From Pseudescherichia sp031987975 (GTDB lineage: Bacteria > Pseudomonadota > Gammaproteobacteria > Enterobacterales > Enterobacteriaceae): a stretch of 64,000 nt of DNA. The position numbers and the translations under genes are program-made. Under the pieces are notes generated by a model. That model did no database searches. It saw only the letters and a list, made by a program, of their open reading frames with translations, and was not told where the DNA came from. The stretch lies in the NCBI RefSeq assembly GCF_031987975.1, contig NZ_DALZYX010000001.1:248001-312000 (forward strand), written 5' to 3'. This document shows, one piece after another, positions 34,226 through 42,363 of the stretch (positions within the stretch are counted from its first letter, which is position 1; the number at the start of each line of letters is the position of its first letter).

Positions 34226-35597
34226 TGTTCTGATTCATGCGGAAGAGATTGGTTGAGTCATACTTATTCTTCAGCTCGACAAGTCGATCCCAGGTCGCAC
34301 CGTACGCGAAGGCGATGCGGTCGGTCTCATCATGGGTGAGGAAATTAATGTATGCCCCGTTGCTGGCAAAGGGTTGTGATTTAGCGAAAAATTCTCTCGC
34401 CCAGGCGATGCAGCGCTCATCCTCGGCAGCGGTTTCCCAACGGCCATGCACATTCATGACGTAGTTGGCGTCCCGGTTTGAGTAGGCCATCGCGTCGGGG
34501 GCTACGCTGGCCGTCTGGCCGCCAATCGTTCCAATGAATATCTCACACTGAGGCGACGGCAGTTTGGCCGCGTATTCAATAATGGCATCGATAACGCCAT
34601 CGTTGAGCTGCGAGAAGTTGTGCGACTTCCAGTAGTTGCGCGCCCCTTTGACCAGCAGCGGATCGAAGGCCTGCTGCCAGGCGACATAGGGCTGCACGCC
34701 GATGTGTTCGCCGAGCACCGTGCCGAAGCCACGCAGCGGCTCGATAAGCCTCTCTCCTTCATCAGGATCGCCCACATAGCACAGCGCCAGCGCCACCATC
34801 TCCTTCCCGTGAACATCTTCGGGCAGGAAAGGAAGCGGAGGCGCCTTGCGGGTGACCATCCAGACGTTGAGTTCATCTGGCATCGTCTCGGTGAATCTGG
34901 CGAACTGCGAGATGACCTGTTTTGCCTCAGCAAACGGAAAGACAATAAGCCCACTCAACACGTTCGGCCCGACGGGATGGAGCTGAAACTCGAAGCGCGT
35001 CACCACCCCAAAGTTGCCACCGCCACCCCGCAGTCCCCAAAAGAGATCGGCGTTTTCTGATTCGCTGGCATGCAGCTGACGGCCATCTGCCGTAACGACC
35101 TCGGCGGAGAGCAGGTTATCAATGGTCATTCCATATTTTCGACTTAGCCAGCCGAACCCGCCGCCGAGGGTCAGGCCAGCTACCCCTGTGGTCGAATTGA
35201 TGCCCAGCGGCGTGGCAAGACCATGGACCTGAGCTGCCTCATCAAAATCGTTGAGCGTGCAGCCTGGCTCGACGCTGGCCCGGTGGGTATTCAGGTCTAT
35301 TAACACTTCTTTCATCAGCGAGAGATCGATCATCAGACCGTCGTCGCACACGGCATTACCGGCAATGTTATGCCCACCCCCGCGGATTGATATAAGAAGA
35401 TCCTGCGTGCGGCCAAATTCGATAGCCTGGACGACATCTTCAGCCGACATGCAGCGGGCAATGAGGGCGGGCCTGCGGTCGATCATGGCGTTCCAGATCT
35501 GGCGCACCTCGTCATAGCCTGCCTCATCAGGAAGGATCACTTTCCCATGGAAGTGCGTTTTGAACTCGTCGATATTGTTCTTAGGTAACTCGTTCAT
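34212..35597 (-). CDS. FAD-linked oxidase, BBE-type
   Basis: 461-aa flavoprotein of the berberine-bridge/6-hydroxy-D-nicotine oxidase group. The FAD domain includes SIRGGGHNIAGN, whose His (about residue 74) is the covalent flavin attachment site. GVAGLTLGGGFGWLSRKYG carries Phe where bicovalent enzymes have Cys, so single attachment is expected. The C-terminal BBE motif ends YDSTNLFRMNQNI. It has no signal peptide. It overlaps the convergent B3/B4 gene by 14 nt. Substrate unknown. Confidence 0.9.
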   Translation of the reverse strand: MNELPKNNIDEFKTHFHGKVILPDEAGYDEVRQIWNAMIDRRPALIARCMSAEDVVQAIEFGRTQDLLISIRGGGHNIAGNAVCDDGLMIDLSLMKEVLIDLNTHRASVEPGCTLNDFDEAAQVHGLATPLGINSTTGVAGLTLGGGFGWLSRKYGMTIDNLLSAEVVTADGRQLHASESENADLFWGLRGGGGNFGVVTRFEFQLHPVGPNVLSGLIVFPFAEAKQVISQFARFTETMPDELNVWMVTRKAPPLPFLPEDVHGKEMVALALCYVGDPDEGERLIEPLRGFGTVLGEHIGVQPYVAWQQAFDPLLVKGARNYWKSHNFSQLNDGVIDAIIEYAAKLPSPQCEIFIGTIGGQTASVAPDAMAYSNRDANYVMNVHGRWETAAEDERCIAWAREFFAKSQPFASNGAYINFLTHDETDRIAFAYGATWDRLVELKNKYDSTNLFRMNQNIRPV

Positions 35598-35856
35598 GAT
35601 TGTCTCCTGGATGTGTTTATCCCTACCAATTATGGTGGGTTCATTGCAGGTTCTGCTGGATTACAGGAGACTTGTTGAGAAGTTTGTTAACCAGGTCATA
35701 ATCAGGTTCGGCACCGGGCCACGCCTCTGTCCAGGGTTGCGCGTCTGGGGCAGGAAGGTGGAGAGGGTTCGGTGATCGCCTGAGCGATCACCTTTAGTAG
35801 GATGACAGTTACACAGAATGACTGACAGGCGTCTCGGACAGGCATTTTTTTACTGC

Positions 35857-36648
35857 TTACATAGCGCTACTGCTCGTATAGCTATTGCGGTTTTGCTGAA
35901 ATCTTTTTCTGATCACACTATTGAGATTTACCATCTCAGGATTAATTGAAGCATCTGGGCCTGAGGGCTGCATCGTACTTACTGCCTGATACCGGGAACT
36001 TATAGCATTTGCTTCAGGTGCGTGGCTTTCCTTAGGCTGACGCCATTTCCCTGTTTCTTCCACTCCGTCGTCTCTGGCGATGGATAATTTAGGGAACTCT
36101 TCTGCAGGAATAACCATTTGAAGGTTATTTTGGGTAAGTTTAATATTTTTTTCTCCCATAGCAATTCTCTCCTCGCCCTCAAATGCTGTGAGTATGTCTA
36201 GATCTGAACCGGCCATGCCATTCCATTGGGCGTGTTGTAACGGTTGGTTGCTATAGAGCTTCAGCACTACTGGTTTTTTTTCATCAGGGAGTTGTGGCAC
36301 GGGTTGCAGGGAAGGTGAACCAAACATGCTCCAGATGCTATTCGTGACTTTTGCAAAGAAAGACGGGGGCGCTGCCGCTCGGCCAAGGCCCCTGGGGTCT
36401 GCAGAGCCTGCGGCAAGCGCTTTGTCTTTCGCAATATAGAAACCTTGCCCAATTTGTCCGTGGGGAATTTTGTCAATATCCAACCCATGTTCGATGATGT
36501 TTCTTGCGGAAGCTTCATTTGTACCGTGATAGCCAATAAATTCTGCGCCTTCGCCATGTTCTTGTTCTGACTCTACGGCCTGAAGATTGGGAACGCTGAC
36601 GCTTCTTGTCAGTCTGTATTCTCTATGACGTTGATACTCAATACTCAT
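35857..36648 (-). CDS. ADP-ribosyltransferase-like toxin domain (exotoxin A-like), C-terminal part of a Tc-toxin C remnant
   Basis: 263-aa protein. Residues 35-85 closely resemble the catalytic core of Pseudomonas exotoxin A and cholix: FIGYHGTNEASARNI (H41) and GQGFYIAKDKALA (Y71). ExoA has VGYHGT and RGFYIAGDPALA. A later GEERIAMGEKN...LQMVIPAEE resembles the ExoA block with the catalytic Glu (candidate E159/E160). The second ExoA tyrosine (Tyr481) is Ser82 here. The gene is in the same frame as the Tc-C N-terminal fragment just upstream, separated only by TGA GCT GGC GTA. It is AT-richer than its neighbours. Its own ribosome site is weak, so it may need re-initiation. No immunity gene is evident. 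Confidence 0.75.
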   Translation of the reverse strand: MSIEYQRHREYRLTRSVSVPNLQAVESEQEHGEGAEFIGYHGTNEASARNIIEHGLDIDKIPHGQIGQGFYIAKDKALAAGSADPRGLGRAAAPPSFFAKVTNSIWSMFGSPSLQPVPQLPDEKKPVVLKLYSNQPLQHAQWNGMAGSDLDILTAFEGEERIAMGEKNIKLTQNNLQMVIPAEEFPKLSIARDDGVEETGKWRQPKESHAPEANAISSRYQAVSTMQPSGPDASINPEMVNLNSVIRKRFQQNRNSYTSSSAM

Positions 36649-36657
36649 TACGCCAGC

Positions 36658-36975
36658 TCACCTGTACCTCGCCGCATCAAACAAAGCCACCTGCCAGCCG
36701 CTGTCGGTGCTCTCCCGCCTCAGTACCTCACCTGCCAGCGAGGTAATGCTGCGCAGGTTCGCCGCAGCCGTATTGTCGGTCAACCAGGTGGCAAACAGGC
36801 GCGGGTCACGACTCTGTAGTACCCGGCTGTCATCGCTAATATGATGGTGATCAACCAGCAAATAAAGCGGAGCGCTTGCCAGTTTACGATTCCAGTTTAG
36901 GGAGCGTATCATTACACCCCGATTATCGGTGACGCTGACTACCGGCGTACCGGTGGCAAAAGTTGGACTACTCAT
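36658..36975 (-). pseudogene. N-terminal fragment of a Tc insecticidal toxin C component (TccC/RHS type)
   Basis: 105 aa starting MSSPTFATGTPVVSVTDNRG with a strong AAGGAG ribosome site. It matches the start of TccC-type RHS proteins: VTDNRG..IR, then QSRDPRLFATW, then LRSITSLAGEVLRRESTDSG. Full TccC proteins continue for some 550 residues of RHS/YD repeats before a variable toxin. Here the frame meets TGA at 36660-36658 and the next in-frame ORF is the toxin domain. The RHS shell is therefore missing, presumably by an internal deletion. Confidence 0.8.
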
Positions 36976-37331
36976 AGCTTACTCCTTCAGATAAGCCTTA
37001 TGGGTTATTTTATTTGCTGCGACTACTCTCTGTTGCTGAAATTTCAGCACAACCATTAGCATTTATAATATACTGATTTTTAATGTTTCTTTATAATATC
37101 AGCAGCCTGCGAGCGAGATGACTTATAAGAATGTATCAATGCCCGTTTATTGTAAAGTTAGGTGCGCTGTGATGTGATATTTAGAAAGGTAATGGCAAAA
37201 ATATAAGAAGAATACGTGTTCTTTTTATCCGCTACGTAATTAAAAAAATAGGGCTTCATTAGCTGAAGCCCTATTTTTCATGACACCCCGCGCTACGTCA
37301 ACAACGCGCTTTCTAGCCATCATGTATGCGT
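36976..37331. other. AT-rich region upstream of the toxin remnant, with a terminator
   Basis: No gene is seen in 356 bp. The DNA is AT-rich, unlike the core genes, consistent with foreign origin. It contains the promoter region of the remnant on the left and, at 37244-37278, a strong terminator facing the TetR gene. Confidence 0.6.
37244..37278 (-). terminator. Strong bidirectional-type terminator after the TetR gene
   Basis: AAAAATAGGGCTTCA and TGAAGCCCTATTTTT pair over 15 bp around TTAGC. It lies 53 bp after the TetR stop on the minus strand, with T and A runs on both sides. Confidence 0.88.
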
Positions 37332-37943
37332 TTAGTAGGATTCTCTATTTAGAGAGTCATTACGTAAGCCGCTAGCCAGTTGCGTAAACACCGCAATGAT
37401 TTTTGGCAGCGCTTTCTCCGGCTCGTTGCTGGCCGCTATCCATATCGCCGCGTTCATCGCAGCACTGTTTAACATATGTGCTGCGGCATCTGCATCAACT
37501 GCTTTGAGAATGCCGCGGTCGAGCATTTTTTTAACGGTATCGCGAGTGGCTTCCAGGCAGCTAATCTGCCCAGGCCACTGGGCAGGATCGCCAAGAAACG
37601 CCGGGCCATCAAGCAGCACGATGCGTCGTACCTCGGGATCCAGAGCCATCTTGATATAGGCGACACCTTCAGCCAGCAGCCTTTCCCAGTCATCACGTGT
37701 ATGGGAAGCATCAGCCTTAGCACGCTGTGCCATCTCACCATCTATCTGGGCTACCACAGCGGCAAGTAACCCCTTCTTATCACCAAAATTGTGATAGAGC
37801 GCGCCACGCGTAAGCCCAACGCTGGCCGTTAATTCATCCATTGATGCAGCGGCAAACCCTTTTTCAGCAAATGCTTTTCGTGCTGCCGTAAGCAATTTTG
37901 CACGGTTTTCCTCCATAGTTTCGGCGCGACGTCTGACAACCAT
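37332..37943 (-). CDS. TetR family repressor
   Basis: 203 aa from ATG 37943 (MVVRRRAETMEENR), preceded by GGAG at correct spacing. The upstream ATG at 37967 lies within an operator and has no site. The helix-turn-helix (about 15-60) reads FAAASMDELTASVGLTRGALYHNF. The C-terminal ligand domain is of the usual length. It is divergent from a RidA-like/dehydrogenase operon and most likely represses it and itself through two palindromes in the shared region. Confidence 0.92.
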   Translation of the reverse strand: MVVRRRAETMEENRAKLLTAARKAFAEKGFAAASMDELTASVGLTRGALYHNFGDKKGLLAAVVAQIDGEMAQRAKADASHTRDDWERLLAEGVAYIKMALDPEVRRIVLLDGPAFLGDPAQWPGQISCLEATRDTVKKMLDRGILKAVDADAAAHMLNSAAMNAAIWIAASNEPEKALPKIIAVFTQLASGLRNDSLNRESY

Positions 37944-37963
37944 ACGTTCTCCATATTCATTTG

Positions 37964-37980
37964 ACATACACTGCGTATGT
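37964..37980. promoter_or_regulatory. Candidate TetR operator 1
   Basis: ACATACACTGCGTATGT has perfect ACATAC/GTATGT arms. It lies 21 bp upstream of the chosen TetR start. Confidence 0.75.
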
Positions 37981-37992
37981 GTGATTAATTTT

Positions 37993-38009
37993 ACATACGC
38001 CGCGTATAT
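37993..38009. promoter_or_regulatory. Candidate TetR operator 2
   Basis: ACATACGCCGCGTATAT repeats operator 1 at 14 of 17 positions and starts 29 bp after it. It lies between the TetR and RidA-like genes. Confidence 0.72.
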
Positions 38010-38070
38010 TAAATCATCTATCCGTGCCGCGCTTTATGTTTTTCACAATCAATAAAGTAAAGGAAACCCT

Positions 38071-38466
38071 ATGATTCAACGCGAACCGATCTTCCCTGCC
38101 AGCCGACATGCTCTCTATGAAGAGCACGGTTATTCGGCTGCGATACGTTCCGGCGATTTACTGTTTGTTTCCGGCCAGGTGGGTAGCCGCGCCGACGGCA
38201 CGCCGGAGCCTGACTTTGCCGCTCAGGTGCAGCTGGCGTTTGATAACCTGAAAGCGACGCTGGCGGCCGCGGGCTGCACCTTTGACGATTTGATCGATGT
38301 CACCACTTTCCATACCGATCCGCAGAATCAGTTTCCAACGATCATGCAGGTGAAAGAGACTATTTTCTCGCATCCCCCCTATCCAAACTGGACAGCAGTG
38401 GGCGTTACCTGGCTCGCAGGATTTGATTTTGAAATTAAGGTTATAGCCCGAATACCTACCCCTTAG
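38071..38466 (+). CDS. RidA (YjgF/YER057c) family protein
   Basis: 131 aa of the Rid family (SGDLLFVSGQVGSRADGTPE, DNLKATLAAAGCTFDDLIDVTTF). The C-terminal Arg that makes canonical RidA an imine deaminase (Arg105 in E. coli) aligns here with Trp in GVTWLAGFDFEIK. It thus belongs to a divergent Rid subgroup of uncertain activity. It is followed 31 bp later by the NAD(P)-binding protein and is under the TetR operators. Confidence 0.88.
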   Translation: MIQREPIFPASRHALYEEHGYSAAIRSGDLLFVSGQVGSRADGTPEPDFAAQVQLAFDNLKATLAAAGCTFDDLIDVTTFHTDPQNQFPTIMQVKETIFSHPPYPNWTAVGVTWLAGFDFEIKVIARIPTP

Positions 38467-38497
38467 TCGTTCATCATCTAAACGAGGAGACACGCTT

Positions 38498-39505
38498 ATG
38501 TCATTAGATCCGATTCTATTAATGGGCGGTTCCGGTTCAATTGGTCGCCAGGCCGCTCGGGCGATACACGCTATCTATCCCGATGTTCCCCTGCTGGTCG
38601 GTGGCCGCGACCTTACCAAAGCACAGAATGCAGCGGCAGAGATGGGACTTGCGCAAGGTGTCGCACTCGATACGGCGTCTGCTGACCTGGGGCTTGGCGA
38701 GCAAAAAGTCAGCGCTGTGGTCGTTCTCTATAAGGATCATGCCCTCGCCGGACTCCGCTTCGCCCAGTCGCGCGGCATACCGCATCTGAGTATCTCTTCG
38801 GGAATATTTGAGATCGCCCCGGAAATCGCCAGCTTTATGAATGCACCGGATGCCTCAGCGGTTGTGCTTGGCTATGAGTGGCTGGTAGGCGCCACCACGG
38901 TTCCTGCGCTTCATCTGGCGAAATCGTTCAGCCAGGTAGATGAAATTCGTATTGGCGCGCTGGTTGATGAAGAAGATACCGGCGGTCCGGCGGTGGCCGC
39001 TGATTTTGAACATCTCAATCATCTGCTGCCGGAGGCGCTCACGCTGCGGGATGGTCTCTGGCTATGGCGTGAGGGCGACGACGCCAAAGCGGTTTTCTCC
39101 GCGCTCGACGGTACTGAAATTCATGCCACCGGCTTTTCCTCAATCGACGTGACGGGGCTGGCCGCCGCTACCGGCGCGCATAGCGTTCAGTTCGACCTGG
39201 GTCAGGGCGTCAGCTCAAGCCGACGTAAAGGCGGGACATTATCGACGGAGATCGTTCTGGCTATTTCTGGACTCGATCATGCTGGACAGGCGCTGCGCAC
39301 CCGACATGCGGTAGTACATCCGGGCGGCGCGGCCCCGCTAACAGGAATGGGGATCGCCTTGCTCCTGGAGCGGCTGATCGGGCTGGATGGACAGTCGCCG
39401 GTAGCACCCGGATTATACTTCCCTTATCAGATTCTGGATGCCGCGCGCTATTTAGCGCGTCTGGCGCAGGAGGGGGGAGAGGTTCTGGAAATGCCTTCGT
39501 CATAA
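38498..39505 (+). CDS. Saccharopine dehydrogenase-like NAD(P)-binding protein
   Basis: 335 aa. An N-terminal Rossmann fold with LLMGGSGSIGRQAARAIH and VGGRD (about 5-40) is followed by a less conserved region that resembles saccharopine-dehydrogenase-like oxidoreductases of unknown function. It has no membrane segment. GAGGAG precedes the ATG. Second gene of the TetR-controlled operon. A Rid protein beside an oxidoreductase suggests handling of a reactive imine or keto intermediate. Confidence 0.8.
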   Translation: MSLDPILLMGGSGSIGRQAARAIHAIYPDVPLLVGGRDLTKAQNAAAEMGLAQGVALDTASADLGLGEQKVSAVVVLYKDHALAGLRFAQSRGIPHLSISSGIFEIAPEIASFMNAPDASAVVLGYEWLVGATTVPALHLAKSFSQVDEIRIGALVDEEDTGGPAVAADFEHLNHLLPEALTLRDGLWLWREGDDAKAVFSALDGTEIHATGFSSIDVTGLAAATGAHSVQFDLGQGVSSSRRKGGTLSTEIVLAISGLDHAGQALRTRHAVVHPGGAAPLTGMGIALLLERLIGLDGQSPVAPGLYFPYQILDAARYLARLAQEGGEVLEMPSS

Positions 39506-39511
39506 GGGTAA

Positions 39512-39533
39512 CGTGGGGCACTAAGGCCCCACG
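39512..39533. terminator. Hairpin between convergent genes
   Basis: CGTGGGGC and GCCCCACG pair perfectly around CACTAAG-type loop DNA, between the dehydrogenase stop and the quinoprotein gene stop. A short T-rich tail follows. Confidence 0.65.
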
Positions 39534-39561
39534 CTGTTTACAATGACAGTATGCCGAACGG

Positions 39562-41658
39562 TTATTCAGGTAGCGCGTAGACCACTACCTGATCGCCCAC
39601 CTGATCCTTCAGGATGGTATTGCCACCGGCGACGAACGCGACATACTGACGGCCTTTGTACTCATAGATTGACGGATTCGCTACCGCAGGCGCTTCAACC
39701 TGATCGGACCACAGCTCTTCACCGGTATCTACAGAGTAGGCGCGTACTTTGGCATCCATTGACGCACCGATAAAGACCACTCCTCCCGCCGTCACGGCAG
39801 GGCCACCGATGGTTGGCGAGCCCCAGCTCTCCGGCATAAAGAAGCCATACTGTTGCGATGCGCCAACCGGGCGACGCCACTTCACATCCCCCGTGTGCAT
39901 ATCCAGCGCCACGATTTCACCAAACGGCGGCTGCCAGCACGGCATACCAAGCCAGTTATTTGCTACCATCAGACGCATGCCGTAAGGTGCGCCTTCCTGA
40001 GGAGCAAAGCCGCTCTCGTTGCCGGAGCCTTTATCCGCTTTCTCATAATCCTCACGGCTGTAGAGCTTCACGTACTGCACAATATGGGAGGTGTTAACGA
40101 TGGCGATCTGTTTTTGTGGATCGAACGCCACACCGCCCCATTGAACGCCACCTGCACTGTCCGGATAGGTCAGCGCACCTTCGCCCTTCGTGGTGGGCGG
40201 CGTGTACATCCCCTCGTAGGTCAGATTATCCCACAGACGAGAACACTGGCCAGCACCCACAACATCTGCCAGTTTCCAAATCTCTGGCTTCTTCGATTGG
40301 TCAAGCAGCGGCGCTGGTTTCGTTGGGAACGGCTGCGTTGGCGAGAGCACCTCACCCTGAACCGAACCGTCGCCCTGCGGCACAGGACGCTCCTCAATAG
40401 GCCAGACATCCTCCCCGGTCAGGCGGTTCACGACAAACAGAAAGCCCTGCTTGGTAGCCTGAATCAGCGCCGGGATCTGTTTGCCATTAACCGTGATATC
40501 CATCAGGGTCGGCGCAGAGTTGATATCGTAATCCCACACGTCGTGATGCACCCACTGACGAGACCAGACCACCTTGCCGGTGTTGATATCCAGCGCAGTC
40601 GTGGAGGTTCCCAGCGGAATAGGTTTGGTGCGATTGCCGCCCCAGTAGTTCGGGGATGGCGATGATACCGGCAGATAGACCAGACCATTAGCCTCATCGG
40701 CAGACATGTGAGTCCAGACGTTGGCCGTACCGGTGCTTTTGCGGATCTCTGCCGGAATCGCTTCAAAGGTCCACTCCCGCTCGCCGGTCTGTGCATTGAT
40801 CGAGAATACCGCCCCCGGAGGCGCTTCGGCATAGGCCCAGTCCTTGCCAGCCCAGCCAACAAGCAGGTGGTTGCCGACTACGGTTGGCGGCTGCAGGATG
40901 GATAACGGGTATTTAGCGTTAACCGTATTCCACTGATTAATGTTCAGCACGCCGTTGTCAGCAAAATCGCCGCACGGCTTACCTGAATCGGCATCCAGCG
41001 CATAGAGGTTGCCATCCACGGTGCCCATATAAACAATCTTCTGGCACGCCTCTCCGGCAACCGGATTTTTTGCCTGCCAGTATGAGACGCCACGATTTTT
41101 CAGTACCGGCTGGGTCAGGGCTTTACGCGATGATTTAGTATCGTAATGCCACTTCTCTTTCCCTGTTCCGGGATCGAGGGCAATCAGGCGATCGAAAGGC
41201 GTACCAATATAGATCGTTTCGTTGGCAAAAACAGGCGTCGCTGACCAGACGGTGGCCGGGGTTTCACCCTTTCCGTCCGAGACGTCGCCGGTATGAAATT
41301 CCCAGATCTTGGTTAACTTATTGACATTATCTGCTGTGATCTGCGTTAGCGGACTGTATTTCTGGGCGTTAAGTTGGCCATGAAAGCTGTCCCAGGTGGC
41401 GGTAGAAGGAACCAGCGGTGTCGCTGGCTGCGCGACTGATTCTACTTTTTGTCCGTCATTTTTGTCCGTTGAAGCATCGTCAGTGGTTTTGGTGGTTCCC
41501 GGCGCTTGTTGATCGGCCGCATCCACGTTGAGTTCTTCCTGGGTGCCCTGAGATGCCTCAGCGGCTTTATCCTGCGCCTGCAGCGTGAGCGGAGTCACCA
41601 GCAGCGCCAGCGCCGTCATGCTGACTTTCAGTAATGGCGAGTGTTTTTCGTTGTGCAC
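39562..41658 (-). CDS. PQQ-dependent dehydrogenase, periplasmic catalytic subunit (glucose/quinate dehydrogenase-like)
   Basis: 698 aa. A signal peptide of about 29 residues (ending LQAQ) is followed by an acidic Thr/Asp/Gln-rich linker to about 85, and an eight-bladed quinoprotein propeller. Visible family elements are WDSFHGQLNAQKYSPL at the start, HHDVWDYDINSAPTL with the likely catalytic Asp, and tryptophan docking blades (GKEKWHYD, GEREWTFE, GDVKWRRP, GEELWSDQ). It lacks the five N-terminal membrane helices of Gcd or QuiA. A separate 121-aa membrane protein encoded just upstream supplies them. The electron acceptor would be ubiquinone. No PQQ synthesis genes are in the window. Confidence 0.88.
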   Translation of the reverse strand: MHNEKHSPLLKVSMTALALLVTPLTLQAQDKAAEASQGTQEELNVDAADQQAPGTTKTTDDASTDKNDGQKVESVAQPATPLVPSTATWDSFHGQLNAQKYSPLTQITADNVNKLTKIWEFHTGDVSDGKGETPATVWSATPVFANETIYIGTPFDRLIALDPGTGKEKWHYDTKSSRKALTQPVLKNRGVSYWQAKNPVAGEACQKIVYMGTVDGNLYALDADSGKPCGDFADNGVLNINQWNTVNAKYPLSILQPPTVVGNHLLVGWAGKDWAYAEAPPGAVFSINAQTGEREWTFEAIPAEIRKSTGTANVWTHMSADEANGLVYLPVSSPSPNYWGGNRTKPIPLGTSTTALDINTGKVVWSRQWVHHDVWDYDINSAPTLMDITVNGKQIPALIQATKQGFLFVVNRLTGEDVWPIEERPVPQGDGSVQGEVLSPTQPFPTKPAPLLDQSKKPEIWKLADVVGAGQCSRLWDNLTYEGMYTPPTTKGEGALTYPDSAGGVQWGGVAFDPQKQIAIVNTSHIVQYVKLYSREDYEKADKGSGNESGFAPQEGAPYGMRLMVANNWLGMPCWQPPFGEIVALDMHTGDVKWRRPVGASQQYGFFMPESWGSPTIGGPAVTAGGVVFIGASMDAKVRAYSVDTGEELWSDQVEAPAVANPSIYEYKGRQYVAFVAGGNTILKDQVGDQVVVYALPE

Positions 41659-41668
41659 GGGCGGCTCC

Positions 41669-42034
41669 TTAAGCTCTGGCGTGGTGATTGTGACGAACGG
41701 AATTGCTGCTCAGCACAATCAAACCGATCAGGCCGACCACCATTGCCGCGGTAATGATGTACTGATGCAGCAGCGCGCCAGCAAAGCCAATACCGAACAG
41801 CATTACAAGGGTGACAATAATCAGGAAAATGCGCGCTCCACGGCGGGATGCGCCACGCAGTATAAAGGTCAGTATCGCCAGCAGCACGCTGGCGATGGCC
41901 ACGCCCAGGGCACCGATAGTGCCGGTGACGCCAGTGAGCGGTGTCAGCCACGCGTATATAGCCACCGCGAAGCCGATCACCGCTGACAGCAGCAGCAATA
42001 GAGTGCCGATGCGTGAGGGTTGAGATTGCAACAT
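41669..42034 (-). CDS. Membrane subunit of the quinoprotein dehydrogenase (four to five helices)
   Basis: 121 aa with four clear hydrophobic segments (GTLLLLLSAVIGFAVAIYAW, GALGVAIASVLLAILTFIL, ARIFLIIVTLVMLFGIGFAG, YIITAAMVVGLIGLIVLSS). The layout recalls the N-terminal membrane domain of Gcd/QuiA, which anchors the propeller and carries the quinone site. It ends 10 bp before the propeller gene, in the same operon. I infer that the two proteins form the equivalent of one membrane-bound dehydrogenase. Confidence 0.75.
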   Translation of the reverse strand: MLQSQPSRIGTLLLLLSAVIGFAVAIYAWLTPLTGVTGTIGALGVAIASVLLAILTFILRGASRRGARIFLIIVTLVMLFGIGFAGALLHQYIITAAMVVGLIGLIVLSSNSVRHNHHARA

Positions 42035-42363
42035 ACCAGGAAACCCCTATCAAAAATGAACAATGGTTAATGTGGCGTAATGGTGGGCTAATGCGGCGGT
42101 TATTCCCGCAGGACAACGCCTTATGCGGGGCAACAGCAGCAATATCGCTCACTAAACGTAAATGAGTATAGAAGAAGGATTTTTTTATGGGCCGTTAAGC
42201 CGAGCCGCTTGTTTGCTGCCGCTTTCCCTTGAAGGCCATACCTTTGCCTGACGTCTCAACTCGTTGATGCACTATACTGACCATTGCAGTTGTAATTACA
42301 TACGAGGCTGCCCATAGATAATTATCTAACAACAACCCTACCCATGACCTTCAGGAGTACAAC
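42035..42363. promoter_or_regulatory. Divergent region between quinoprotein and DUF4142 genes
   Basis: 329 bp with no gene. A possible promoter element CTATACT (42272-42278) fits the extended -10 preferred by RpoS (TGCACTATACT). It faces the DUF4142 gene and would suit a stress-induced envelope protein. Evidence is by sequence likeness only. Confidence 0.45.

Noticed and set aside
36000..36557. 60- and 96-codon frames overlapping the toxin domain
   Set aside because: They are in other frames of the same strand as the ART-like gene and show no recognisable motif.
37100..37330. Small gene in the AT-rich gap before the TetR gene
   Set aside because: Only short frames without ribosome sites; the main structure is a terminator.
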